From: Myxococcus dinghuensis
GTDB taxonomy: Bacteria > Myxococcota > Myxococcia > Myxococcales > Myxococcaceae
Assembly (NCBI RefSeq): GCF_024198235.1
Contig: NZ_JAKCFB010000009.1
Coordinates: 1-64,000 of the forward strand
Reading direction: 5' to 3'
Length of the DNA: 64,000 nucleotides
Positions 51,554-59,733 of the stretch are shown here, piece by piece. Each line of letters starts with the position of its first letter. Positions within the stretch are counted from its first letter, which is position 1. The notes below the pieces were generated by a model, which was not told the origin of the DNA, did not search any database, and saw only the letters and a program-made list of their open reading frames with translations. A program made the position numbers and the translations under genes.

Positions 51554-52621
51554 TTATAGCTGCGCCTGCGGGGGCGGCGTGGGGGAGGGGAGCTGGTCCG
51601 CGGCGGCGGCCAGCGCCTCGCGCATCTTGCCCTCGGCGGCGGCCTTCGCGGCCACCAGCTGCGCCCGCGCGCCGCCCGCGCCGAAGTAGCGGGTCGGCGT
51701 CGCCAGGGCCGCGCGCTCCTCCGGCGTGTACTTCAGGTAGGAGAACTTCACCGCGTCCGACGGCAGCCGCAGCCCCTCCACCACCTTGAACCAGGAGAGC
51801 ACCTTCAGCGTGTAGTAGCTGAAGTCCACCTCCCACCAGAACCAGCCCTGGTTGGCGGTGTTCTGGTGGTAGTGGTGGTTGTTGTGCCACCCCTCGCCCA
51901 GGGTGACGAGCGCCAGCAGCCAGTTGTTCCGGCTGGTGTCCGTCGTCTTGTAGCGGCGCTTGCCGAAGATGTGGCTGAGCGAGTTGATGGTGAACGTCCC
52001 GTGCCACAGCAGCACCGTGCTCACGAAGAGGCCCCACACCAGCATGGGGAAGCCGCCGATGAAGAACAGCGCCACGCCCAGGAGCGTCGGCGGCACCAGG
52101 TGGAAGCGGTTGAGCCACACCAGCTCCGGGAAGCGCGCGAAGTCCTTGATGGCGTCCATCCGCGTCTCGCCGTACTTGTCGCAGAGGATCCATCCCACGT
52201 GGCTGAACCAGAAGCCCTTCTGCACCGGCGAGTGGATGTCCTCCGCCTGGTCCGAATAGCGGTGGTGGTGCCGGTGGTGCGCCGCCCACCAGAGCACGCC
52301 CTTCTGCGCGGACAGCGTGCCCACCAGCGCCAGGATGAACTGGAAGACGCGGCCCGTCTTGAACGCCCGGTGGGAGAAGTAGCGGTGGAAGCCCGCCGTG
52401 ATTCCCCACATCCGGACGATGTAGAGGCCCACGCAGACGGCCAGGTCCACCGGCCTCGCGCCCACCCAGAAGACGAACAGGCACATCAGGTGGATGACGA
52501 AGAAGGGGATGGACGACAGCCAGTTCAAGCGCTCGTTGTCCGCGGACAGAACAGGAGAGGGTGTCTGCAAGGGCGCCTCGTGAGCTGGATGGTGCGCGGG
52601 TCCGAAGGTGCGCAGTCCCAC
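51554..52621 (-). CDS. Acyl-CoA/acyl-lipid delta-9 fatty acid desaturase
   Basis: 355 aa. The three His boxes of membrane di-iron desaturases are intact: GFHRYFSHRAF, HHRHHHRYSD and WHNNHHYHQN. Four membrane helices are arranged in pairs around the first and third boxes. The closing box E-G-W-H-N-N-H-H is of the stearoyl-CoA delta-9 type. It introduces a cis double bond in membrane acyl chains. A C-terminal low-complexity helical extension (about 55 residues) follows the catalytic domain. The start codon is GTG at 52621; AGGAGG lies about 10 nt upstream, and the in-frame leader to LSADNERLNW is not conserved. Confidence 0.9.
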   Translation of the reverse strand: MGLRTFGPAHHPAHEAPLQTPSPVLSADNERLNWLSSIPFFVIHLMCLFVFWVGARPVDLAVCVGLYIVRMWGITAGFHRYFSHRAFKTGRVFQFILALVGTLSAQKGVLWWAAHHRHHHRYSDQAEDIHSPVQKGFWFSHVGWILCDKYGETRMDAIKDFARFPELVWLNRFHLVPPTLLGVALFFIGGFPMLVWGLFVSTVLLWHGTFTINSLSHIFGKRRYKTTDTSRNNWLLALVTLGEGWHNNHHYHQNTANQGWFWWEVDFSYYTLKVLSWFKVVEGLRLPSDAVKFSYLKYTPEERAALATPTRYFGAGGARAQLVAAKAAAEGKMREALAAAADQLPSPTPPPQAQL

Positions 52622-52654
52622 CCGGCATCAACACCCCCTCCTGTCATGGCTCTG

Positions 52655-54088
52655 TCAGGAGGCGGCGGATTGCCGCAGCTCCGTCAGCCACTCCTCGAAT
52701 GCGGAGTGACCGTGCAGCGACGCAAGGTCTGCGTCGGACGCGGCGTACTCCCCATCCTTGAAGCCCAGCTCGCTGGCGCGCCGCAACAGGCGCATCGCGT
52801 CGGACACATTGCGCGCCCGGGCATGGGCGCACGCCGCGTCGTAGGCGATGCTCGCGCTCGGCACGTACTCCAACGCCTGCTCGCCCACGGCCGCGGCCTC
52901 GGAGTAGACGCCGCGGATGAACAGCACGCGCTCGGCGCACGCGAACGCGGACGCCGCGTCCACGCCCGGCAGCTTGAGCGCCTCCGGGGCGCGGCCCAGC
53001 CGGATGAGCGTGCCGGCGAACTCGTGCATCACCGTCCGGTCACCGGACGCGTGCCAGGCCTGCTTCCACCAATCCAGCGCCCGGGCGTCGTCGCCGACGA
53101 GGGAGTACGACGCGGCCACCGCGTGCGCCTCCACCTGCAGCCCCTGCACCTGGGAGAAGTGGTCCAGCGCCGCGCGGCCCTGTCCTTCCTTCAACGCCAC
53201 CCAGCCCAGCAGGTGGTGGGCGTGCGCCGCCAGCTCCACCGTCAGGTCGTCGCCCCCCTCCAGCACCTGCGCCCCCAGCCGCCGCGCCTCGTCCAGCCGG
53301 CCGGCCCCCAGCGCCGTCTTCGCCTCGCGCAGTTTTTGCGCCAGCGGGTTCTTCATCGCGTCCAGCACGCGCCCCGGCTTGCCGCCGTTGAGCACGTCCG
53401 CCACCGTGCGGAAGGCCTGCATGCCGTACATGGCGAACAGGAAGGTGAGGAAGAGCTGCCCGGTGCGCAGGCCGTAGACGACGGCCGCCACGCACACCAG
53501 CAGTCCCAGCCCCTGGGACAACAGCGGGCCATGGCGCGGGCCGAACAGGCGCGTGGCCAGGGTGATGGCGATGCGGCCCCCGTCCAGCGGCAGCACCGGC
53601 AGCAGGTTCAGCACCGCCCAGATGAAGTTGGCCAGGGCGAAGGTGCGCAGGAAGAAGTCGAGCGCGGGCGTGTGCCCCGACAGCAGGATGTGCCCGAAGA
53701 GGCTCGCCACGCCCAGCATCAGCCCGAAGAAGGGCCCCGCGCAGGTGATGAGCAGGTCCCGCTTCCAGGGCAGGGGGCCGGGCGCGTCCGTGGGCACCGT
53801 GTGGCCCCCCAGCCAGACGAGCGCGATGCTCGGCCGGTAGCCGAACAGCCGGCTGGCCAGCGCGTGCCCCAGCTCGTGGACGAGCACGGACACGAAGACG
53901 ATGAGCATCCACGACAGGATGTAGACCACCACCGCGCTCGTGTAGCCCAGCGCCGGCGCGTCAGCGACCTGACGGAAGGGCCAGTCGTCCTGGGCCCAGC
54001 GCACGGAGTTGTAGGCGAACAGGGCGGAGACCAGCAGGTGGCTGGGGTGGACTTCGACGGGAATGCTCCCGAGACGAAAGCGGAACAT
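52655..54088 (-). CDS. Site-2-protease-type M50 metallopeptidase with TPR C-terminus
   Basis: 477 aa. The N-terminal membrane protease has the zinc motif FVSVLVHELGHALASRLFGY (HExxH) and the third ligand in VLNLLPVLPLDGGRIAI (N-x-x-P-x-x-P-x-D-G-G). The C-terminal 230 residues form TPR-like repeats (ALGAGRLDEARRLGAQVLEG, GWVALKEGQGRAALDHFSQ) that may recruit the substrate. Members cut single-pass membrane regulators. The ATG at 54088 starts MFRFRLGSIPVEVHPSH, the standard beginning of this family. It faces the dus gene on the opposite strand. Confidence 0.9.
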   Translation of the reverse strand: MFRFRLGSIPVEVHPSHLLVSALFAYNSVRWAQDDWPFRQVADAPALGYTSAVVVYILSWMLIVFVSVLVHELGHALASRLFGYRPSIALVWLGGHTVPTDAPGPLPWKRDLLITCAGPFFGLMLGVASLFGHILLSGHTPALDFFLRTFALANFIWAVLNLLPVLPLDGGRIAITLATRLFGPRHGPLLSQGLGLLVCVAAVVYGLRTGQLFLTFLFAMYGMQAFRTVADVLNGGKPGRVLDAMKNPLAQKLREAKTALGAGRLDEARRLGAQVLEGGDDLTVELAAHAHHLLGWVALKEGQGRAALDHFSQVQGLQVEAHAVAASYSLVGDDARALDWWKQAWHASGDRTVMHEFAGTLIRLGRAPEALKLPGVDAASAFACAERVLFIRGVYSEAAAVGEQALEYVPSASIAYDAACAHARARNVSDAMRLLRRASELGFKDGEYAASDADLASLHGHSAFEEWLTELRQSAAS

Positions 54089-54180
54089 GGAGACCGACCT
54101 TAACCGTTGAGGGGCCGGTGCGCAGTCCGGAGCGCACCCCCTGCAACCGCTTTTGCGTTCCGCTAGGTTCCCCGGCCTTC

Positions 54181-55194
54181 ATGCTGCGACTCGGCCCCTT
54201 CACCCTCCCGAACCCCTACGTCCTCGCCCCCATGGCCGGGGTCTCCGAGATGCCGTTCCGCGTCCTGGCCTTCCGCCTGGGCGCCGCCCTGTGCCCCACC
54301 GAGCTCGTCAGCTCCCAGGGCCTGATGCGCGCCAACCAGCGCACCCTCCTGTACCTGCGCTTCGACCCCCAGGTGGAGCGGCCCTACTCGCTCCAGCTCT
54401 ATGGAGGGGACCCGGACGCCATGGCCCTGGCCGCCCGGGTGGGCCGGGAGAAGGGCGCGCAGCTGCTCGACATCAACATGGGCTGTCCCGTGAAGAAGGT
54501 GACGAAGAACGGCGCCGGCAGCGCGCTGTTGTGCGACCCCGCCCGGGCCGCCGCCATCGTCCGCGCCATGCGCGAGGCCTCCGGCCTGCCCATCACCTGC
54601 AAGATTCGCTCGGGCTGGGACGCGCGCAGCCGCAACTACCTCCAGATGGCCGCCGCCCTCCAGGAGGCCGGCTGCGCGGGGCTCGCCATCCACCCCCGCA
54701 CCCGCGAGCAGGGCTACTCCGGCCAGGCGGACTGGAGCGTCATCGCCGACCTGAAGCGCCACTTCCCGGAGCTGCCCCTGTTCGGCAACGGGGACGTGAA
54801 GACGCCCGCGGACGCCCGCCGCATGCTGGACTCCACCGGCTGCGACTTCGTGATGATTGGCCGCGGGGCCCTGGGCAACCCCTGGATATTCCGCGAGCTG
54901 GCCGGCGGGCCGCCGCCCTCGCCCGAGGAGCGCTGCGCCCTGGTGCTCGAGCACTTCCAGGCCCACGTCGACTTCGTGGGGGACCCGCTCGGCGCGGTGC
55001 GCTCCTTCCGCCGGCACCTGGCCTGGTACGCCCACGGCCTCGCGGGCGCCGCCGCCTTCCGCGCCCGGGTGAACACGCTCGACGCGCCGGAGGCGGTGGC
55101 GGACGCGGTGCGCCGCTTCTTCGCCTCCGCCGACACGGACCGCTCCGCCCCCGAGGAGGAGCAGGACGTCGACTACCGCGCGGCGCTGGGTTGA
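54181..55194 (+). CDS. dusB: tRNA-dihydrouridine synthase
   Basis: 337 aa. The Dus flavoenzyme motifs are complete: YVLAPMAGVSEMPFRVLAF, DINMGCPVKKVTKNGAGSAL (catalytic Cys in GCP), ITCKIRSGWD, LAIHPRTREQGYSGQADW, LPLFGNGDVKTPADA and FVMIGRGALGNPWIF. It reduces uridine to dihydrouridine in tRNA D-loops. DusB is the best guess among DusA/B/C. The ATG at 54181 gives MLRLGPFTLPNPYVLAPMAG as usual; the upstream in-frame ATG adds non-conserved residues. Confidence 0.93.
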   Translation: MLRLGPFTLPNPYVLAPMAGVSEMPFRVLAFRLGAALCPTELVSSQGLMRANQRTLLYLRFDPQVERPYSLQLYGGDPDAMALAARVGREKGAQLLDINMGCPVKKVTKNGAGSALLCDPARAAAIVRAMREASGLPITCKIRSGWDARSRNYLQMAAALQEAGCAGLAIHPRTREQGYSGQADWSVIADLKRHFPELPLFGNGDVKTPADARRMLDSTGCDFVMIGRGALGNPWIFRELAGGPPPSPEERCALVLEHFQAHVDFVGDPLGAVRSFRRHLAWYAHGLAGAAAFRARVNTLDAPEAVADAVRRFFASADTDRSAPEEEQDVDYRAALG

Positions 55195-55213
55195 CGACGC
55201 GCGGCCCGGGCCC

Positions 55214-56509
55214 TCACCTCGCGGAGGCCGGCGCCACCAGCTTGCGGCCGGTGGCCACCGTCCGGAAGTAGTCGCAGGCCGGGGTGGGGCGGCGCTCCAG
55301 CGTCTCGAAGTCCACGTGGTACAGGCCGAAGCGCGGGCCCCAGCCCTCCAGCCACTCGAAGTTGTCGAGCAGGCTCCAATAGAGGTACCCGCGCACGTCC
55401 ACGCCCTCCGCCCGCGCCGCCAGCACCTGCGCCAGGTGCGTGTGGAGGTAGTGGGGGCGCCGGGTGCCGGCCCGGTCGTCGATGCCGTTCTCCGTCACCC
55501 ACACTGGCTTTCCGTAGCGCCGCACGTCGCGCAGCGTCTGGAGGAAGCCCTCCGGCCAGTCCTCCCACCCGATGTCGGTGAGCCCCCGGCCCCGGGTGTC
55601 CCGGTACTTGAACTCGATGAAGGGCGGGCGCGGCACGAAGCGCAGGTGCGCGCGGCTGTAGTAGTTCACCCCGATGAACTCCACCGAGTCCCGCGCCGCC
55701 GGGATGTCCACCTTCGTGGAGGCCACGCCCGGCATGTTCACCCGGAGCTTCCCCGTGGACAGCGCCTCGTGGAAGGCGTGGTTGTAGGCCTGTGCCCCCA
55801 GCCGCACCAGCGCGCGGTCCAGCGGATGCCACGCCCGGTCCGGCGAGAAGGCCAGCATGTTCTGGGAGATGCCCAGCTCCACCCGCCCCAGCCGCTCCTG
55901 GAGCACCTCGCGCGCCGCCACGTGCGAGCGCACCAGGTTCTCCATCGCTCGCATGGTCAGCGCCCCGTTGGCCAGGCCCGGGGGGATGGCGCCCTGCAGG
56001 TAGCCGCCCAGCAGCAGCACCATGGGCTCGTTGAAGGAGATGACGAGCGCGTCCAGGCCCTCCAGCAGCGGGGCGCATTTCTGGACGTACCGCCGGAACA
56101 CCTCCACGCTCTCCGCCGAGTGCCAGGGCGTCTGTCGGTGGAACCACGCGGGATGGGTGAAGTGGTGGAGCGTCACCACGGGCCGCAGGCCGTGGGCCTT
56201 CATCCGCAGCAGCCGCTCCCGGTACGCCTCCAGGGCCGCGCCGTCGAAGCGCCCCGGCTCCGGCTCGATGCGCGCCCACTCCAGCGACACGCGGAACGCC
56301 GTCGCGCCCACCGCCCTCGCCAGGGCGTAGTCCTCCTCGTAGCGGCTCCAGTGGTCCACCGCCCGGCCGCAGCGCATGTGCGGCTCCTTCAACTTCCCGG
56401 CGCGCTCCCACTCGGCCCAGTCGTTCTCGATGCCGCCCTCCACCTGGTACGCCGCCGTCGCGACGCCGAAGGTGAAGTCCGCGGGGAAGGTCTCTTCGGA
56501 GGTCCTCAT
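55214..56509 (-). CDS. Glycoside hydrolase family 1 (beta-glucosidase-like)
   Basis: 431 aa. N-terminal GH1 signature FPADFTFGVATAAYQVEGG, acid/base Glu in VISFNEPMVL (NEP, near residue 165), nucleophile in VWVTENGIDD (TENG, near 335), and RGYLYWSLLDNFEWLEGWGPRFGLYHVDFET at the end. Both catalytic Glu are present. No signal peptide, so it is cytoplasmic. It is a little shorter than the usual 440-480 aa. Substrate could be beta-glucosides or galactosides. The ATG at 56509 begins MRTSEETFPADF. Convergent with dusB. Confidence 0.93.
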   Translation of the reverse strand: MRTSEETFPADFTFGVATAAYQVEGGIENDWAEWERAGKLKEPHMRCGRAVDHWSRYEEDYALARAVGATAFRVSLEWARIEPEPGRFDGAALEAYRERLLRMKAHGLRPVVTLHHFTHPAWFHRQTPWHSAESVEVFRRYVQKCAPLLEGLDALVISFNEPMVLLLGGYLQGAIPPGLANGALTMRAMENLVRSHVAAREVLQERLGRVELGISQNMLAFSPDRAWHPLDRALVRLGAQAYNHAFHEALSTGKLRVNMPGVASTKVDIPAARDSVEFIGVNYYSRAHLRFVPRPPFIEFKYRDTRGRGLTDIGWEDWPEGFLQTLRDVRRYGKPVWVTENGIDDRAGTRRPHYLHTHLAQVLAARAEGVDVRGYLYWSLLDNFEWLEGWGPRFGLYHVDFETLERRPTPACDYFRTVATGRKLVAPASAR

Positions 56510-56874
56510 CGTGGCCGCGCACCGTAGACGCCGACCTCCACGGCGAAAAGCGCCGCGTGCCGCGAGCGCCAGTGCGCGGCAGCGGACAGTGCGCCCGCGC
56601 GCTCCGCTCCCGGATGGTGCCCGTCGCGTCCGGAGCCGAGTTTTCGGCCTCGCGCGCGTTTTCGCGCGTCGCCTCCGAAGCGTCCGCGGCGCACCATTCG
56701 CGCCGTTCGAACCCGCCCGACGCCGAAAAATCGGCCTCGCCGCGCGATGCAATACATCACCATGCGTTGACACACTGGTGTGTCGCCCGTACCATTCACT
56801 TCAAGCACTCACTTCCATCAAGAAGAGTGCAGGGCCTCGGTTGACTGGGGCCAAAAATCACATGGAGGGTTCCG
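56510..56874. other. 365-bp intergenic region upstream of the histone H1-like gene
   Basis: The GH1 end (56510-56600) should hold that gene's promoter, which I cannot define. The middle is GC-rich without a supported gene. From about 56730 the sequence becomes AT-richer and holds a strong sigma-70 promoter (listed separately) and an 80-nt untranslated leader ending in a GGAGGG ribosome site. Confidence 0.5.
56767..56795 (+). promoter_or_regulatory. Sigma-70 promoter of the histone H1-like gene
   Basis: TTGACA (56767-56772, exact consensus), a 17-nt spacer, then TACCAT (56790-56795, 4 of 6 to TATAAT). Start would be near 56802, about 73 nt before the ATG. Best promoter seen in the window. Confidence 0.75.
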
Positions 56875-57069
56875 ATGGCCGCTAAGAAGAAGTCCGCCGC
56901 GAAGTCCGCGAAGGCGAAGAAGACGACCACCCGCAAGACGGCTGGCAAGACCGCGAAGAAGGCGGCGGCGAAGAAGACCACCGCTCGCAAGACGGCCCGC
57001 AAGGCCCCTGCCCGCAAGCGCGCGAGCAAGGCCAAGACGGCGGCGGCCCCGGCGACCCCGGAGTCCTGA
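56875..57069 (+). CDS. Histone H1-like Lys/Ala-rich DNA-binding protein
   Basis: 64 aa made almost entirely of Lys, Ala, Thr, Arg and Ser (MAAKKKSAAKSAKAKK, then repeats of RKTA/KK-type units such as AAKKTTARKTARKAPARK), with only two acidic residues apart from the last Ser. It lacks a globular domain and resembles the C-terminal tail of eukaryotic H1 and chlamydial HctB / AlgP-type tails. It probably binds and compacts DNA without sequence preference. GGAGGG sits at good distance before the ATG. It has its own promoter and a strong terminator, so it is a monocistronic, likely highly expressed gene. Confidence 0.85.
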   Translation: MAAKKKSAAKSAKAKKTTTRKTAGKTAKKAAAKKTTARKTARKAPARKRASKAKTAAAPATPES

Positions 57070-57111
57070 GCTACACCCCGTCATTCGCGGACGGTGGTTG
57101 ACGTCCGGTGA

Positions 57112-57147
57112 ACGGCTCGGCGAGACCCGCCGGGCCGTTTTTCTTTT
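57112..57147 (+). terminator. Intrinsic terminator after the histone H1-like gene
   Basis: Stem ACGGCTCGGCG / CGCCGGGCCGT (11 bp with one G-U), loop AGACC, followed by TTTTTCTTTT. It begins 43 nt after the stop codon and ends 18 nt before the next start. A textbook Rho-independent terminator. Confidence 0.92.
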
Positions 57148-57164
57148 CCGGACAGGAGGTTGCC

Positions 57165-58622
57165 ATGTCGCTGCGCCCCGTGGAGCTGGAGCAGGTGGTG
57201 GCGGAGGTGGGGACGAAGCTGGTGGGCGCGGTGGCCCAGAAGGCCTGGTGTCCCCTCCCACGACTGGCCTACCTGGAGCTGCGCGTGCCCGGGCGCTCGG
57301 TCCTCCTGTGTCTGTGCGCGGAAGGGGACCTGGCCCGCGTCTCCGTGGCCCCCACGCGCTTCCCCACTCCGGGCGAACCCGCTCCCTTCCAGCGCTGGCT
57401 GCGCCACGAGCTGACCGGCGCGAAGCTCCAGGCCGCCCGCTACCGCGAGGCCGAGCGCGTGGTGGAGCTGGACTTCGAGCGCGAGCAGATGCGCCGCCGC
57501 CTCGTGGTGGAGCTGGGCGCCCCCGGCGGCCTCGTCCTCCTCAGCGACAACGGCCGGGTGCTGATGCTCTCCGGCGAGGGCTTCGGTCCGCGCCGCAACC
57601 TCTACCCGGGCGCCGCCTGGACGCCGCCGGAGGCCGCGTCCTCCGAAGCACTCCAGAAGGCGCGCGCGGTGCCCTCGCGCCTCGCGCCCCAGGAGGAGGA
57701 CGTCCTGCCCCTGGCCCAGGCCGCCGAGCGCCTGCTCGGCGCGAAGGACCAGTCCAGCCGCGCCGAGTCCATCCGCCGCCGGCTGGCCCAGCCCTACCGC
57801 GCGCGCCTCAAGCGCTCCTCGCGCACGCTGGAGAAGGTGCGCGCGGAGGCGGGGCGCGGACCGGAGGCCGAGCGCCACCGGCAGTTGGGCGAGCTGCTCG
57901 CGCAGAACCTCCACCGCATCAAGCGCGGCGCCAGGGAGGTGACCCTCACCGCCTATACGGAGGAGGGCGAGCACGAGGTGGCGGTGGTCCTGGACCCCAA
58001 GCGCACGCCCAAGGAGGAGGCGGACTGGCACTTCCACCAGTACCGGCGCCTCCTGCGCGGCGTGGAGCAGGCGCGCCACCGCGAGGCGGAGCTGGCACGC
58101 GAGGTGTCCCAGGCCGAGGCGGCGCTCGCGCAGATCGACCGCATGGACGAAGCCATGCTCCTGGCGCAGGCGGAGGTGCTGCACGTGCCCACGGGCGGGG
58201 ACGGCCCCGCGGAGGGCAAGCCCTTCAAGGAGTACGTGGGCCACGCGGGCGCGCGCATCTGGGTGGGGCGCGGCTCCGAGGACAACGACACGCTCACCTT
58301 CAAGGTGGCGCGGCCCTGGCACCTGTGGCTGCACGCGCGCGGCGTGCCCGGCAGCCACGTGGTGCTCCCGCTGGAGAAGGGACAGGAGCCCACGCAGGAG
58401 GCGCTCCTCGACGCGGCGCACCTGGCGCTGCACCACTCGGGCGCGAAGGGCGAGCCGCGCGGCGAGGTGAGCTACGTGCCGGCGAAGTTCGTGCGCAAGG
58501 TGAAGGGCGGCGCGCACGGTCAGGTGACGTACACGCGGGAGAAGACCTTCGTCGTGCGCATGGAGCCGGAGCGCCTGGAGCGGCTGCTCAAGTCCCGTCA
58601 CGCCGAGGTGCCCGCTCCGTGA
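57165..58622 (+). CDS. NFACT-family RNA-binding protein (Rqc2/FbpA homologue)
   Basis: 485 aa. N-terminal NFACT-N domain (LRPVELEQVVAEVGTKLVGAVAQKAWCPLPRLAYLELR) and a coiled-coil middle (AEAERHRQLGELLAQNL, ELAREVSQAEAALAQID). The NFACT-R domain closes: RPWHLWLHARGVPGSHVVL then AHLALHHSGAKGEPRGEVSYVPAKFVRKV (D/S-x-W-x-H-x-x-x-x-P-G-S/A-H-V shape). In bacteria such proteins (RqcH) bind obstructed large ribosomal subunits and add alanine tails. It is shorter than the usual 550-590 aa. GGAGG precedes the ATG. A strong terminator lies just upstream, so it must have its own promoter or depend on read-through. Confidence 0.87.
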   Translation: MSLRPVELEQVVAEVGTKLVGAVAQKAWCPLPRLAYLELRVPGRSVLLCLCAEGDLARVSVAPTRFPTPGEPAPFQRWLRHELTGAKLQAARYREAERVVELDFEREQMRRRLVVELGAPGGLVLLSDNGRVLMLSGEGFGPRRNLYPGAAWTPPEAASSEALQKARAVPSRLAPQEEDVLPLAQAAERLLGAKDQSSRAESIRRRLAQPYRARLKRSSRTLEKVRAEAGRGPEAERHRQLGELLAQNLHRIKRGAREVTLTAYTEEGEHEVAVVLDPKRTPKEEADWHFHQYRRLLRGVEQARHREAELAREVSQAEAALAQIDRMDEAMLLAQAEVLHVPTGGDGPAEGKPFKEYVGHAGARIWVGRGSEDNDTLTFKVARPWHLWLHARGVPGSHVVLPLEKGQEPTQEALLDAAHLALHHSGAKGEPRGEVSYVPAKFVRKVKGGAHGQVTYTREKTFVVRMEPERLERLLKSRHAEVPAP

Positions 58623-58741
58623 CGAATCCTCCCCCCGGAGTGTGATTCAAGTCGGAGCGTGTGGGGGACGCGGTTGACGGGCTGACGGAGGGCAGGCGGG
58701 CGGAGGTCGGCGGCCTTGAGTCCTCGGGGTTGCTGGGTACG

Positions 58742-59632
58742 ATGCGCGCTCGAGTGACCTCCGAGCTCCTCCGCCAGATGTCCCTGTTCCCTCGCGGCCT
58801 CTCCGCGGCCAGCCGGGCCTCGGAGGTGTCCTCGGAGCCCCGCGCCCCGCAGATGTCCACCCAGCCCGTGTCCGAGCAGCCCCGACCTCCCCCTCCACGC
58901 CACCGCGTCCCGGAGGAAGCCCCTCGCATGCTCCACGCGCCCACGCCGCGCGAGGAGATGTGGACGCGCGCCGAGTCCCTGGCCTGGAGGTTGAGCGCGG
59001 AGCTGGGGATGCCCGTGCGCCTGGCGGTGACGGACAACCGCTCCACCATGGTGTCCTTCCGTCGCGGGGGCAACGCGCTGCAACTGCGCCTGCACCACAT
59101 GTTCCTCGACGCGCCCGAGCCCGTCGTGCGCGCGGTCGCGGACTACGCGGGGCGCGGCCATCGTACCGCGGGCGTATTGCTCGACGAGTACATCCGCGGG
59201 CAGCAGCCGCGCATCCGCCAGGTGCGCCGCGAGACGGACGCGGACCTCAACCCGCGCGGCCGGTGTTTCGACCTCCTGGCGCTTTACAACAACGTCAACA
59301 CGACTTTTTTCGAAGACCTCATCCAGGCGCGCATCGGCTGGGGCCGCATGCCGCCCCGCCGCCGGCGCAAGTCCATCCGCCTGGGCGTCTACGACCACCA
59401 GACGCGCGAGATTCGCATCCACCCCGCGCTCGACAGGCCGGAGGTGCCGGCCTTCTTCGTGGAGTTCATCGTCTTCCACGAGATGCTCCATCAGCTCTTC
59501 CCGAGCACGGGGCGCGGCGGCCGTCGCGTCCACCACCCGCGCGCCTTCCGGGAGCGCGAGCGGACCTATCCCCACTACGCCGCCGCGCTGCGCTGGGAGC
59601 GCGAGAACCTGGGCGTGCTGTTGCGCGGTTGA
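58742..59632 (+). CDS. SprT-like zinc metallopeptidase-type protein
   Basis: 296 aa. The central H-E-x-x-H is in VEFIVFHEMLHQLFPSTGR (near residue 240), with a following His/Arg-rich region RRVHHPRAFRERER that could supply the third ligand. The first 75 residues are Pro/Arg-rich and likely disordered. The middle carries YNNVNTTFFEDLIQARIGWGR, a motif typical of SprT/YgjP-type proteins. Probably a cytoplasmic protease or DNA-protein repair factor; substrate unknown. ATG at 58742 chosen; GTG at 58661 is an alternative. Confidence 0.82.
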   Translation: MRARVTSELLRQMSLFPRGLSAASRASEVSSEPRAPQMSTQPVSEQPRPPPPRHRVPEEAPRMLHAPTPREEMWTRAESLAWRLSAELGMPVRLAVTDNRSTMVSFRRGGNALQLRLHHMFLDAPEPVVRAVADYAGRGHRTAGVLLDEYIRGQQPRIRQVRRETDADLNPRGRCFDLLALYNNVNTTFFEDLIQARIGWGRMPPRRRRKSIRLGVYDHQTREIRIHPALDRPEVPAFFVEFIVFHEMLHQLFPSTGRGGRRVHHPRAFRERERTYPHYAAALRWERENLGVLLRG

Positions 59633-59733
59633 AGGCTCTACTGCTCGCTGGCTCATTTACCGTTTTACCGAGCGAAACCGCCCGTGGTGCGTGCTTGACG
59701 CCTCCGTGAGGGACACCCATCCTCGTAAGTCCT

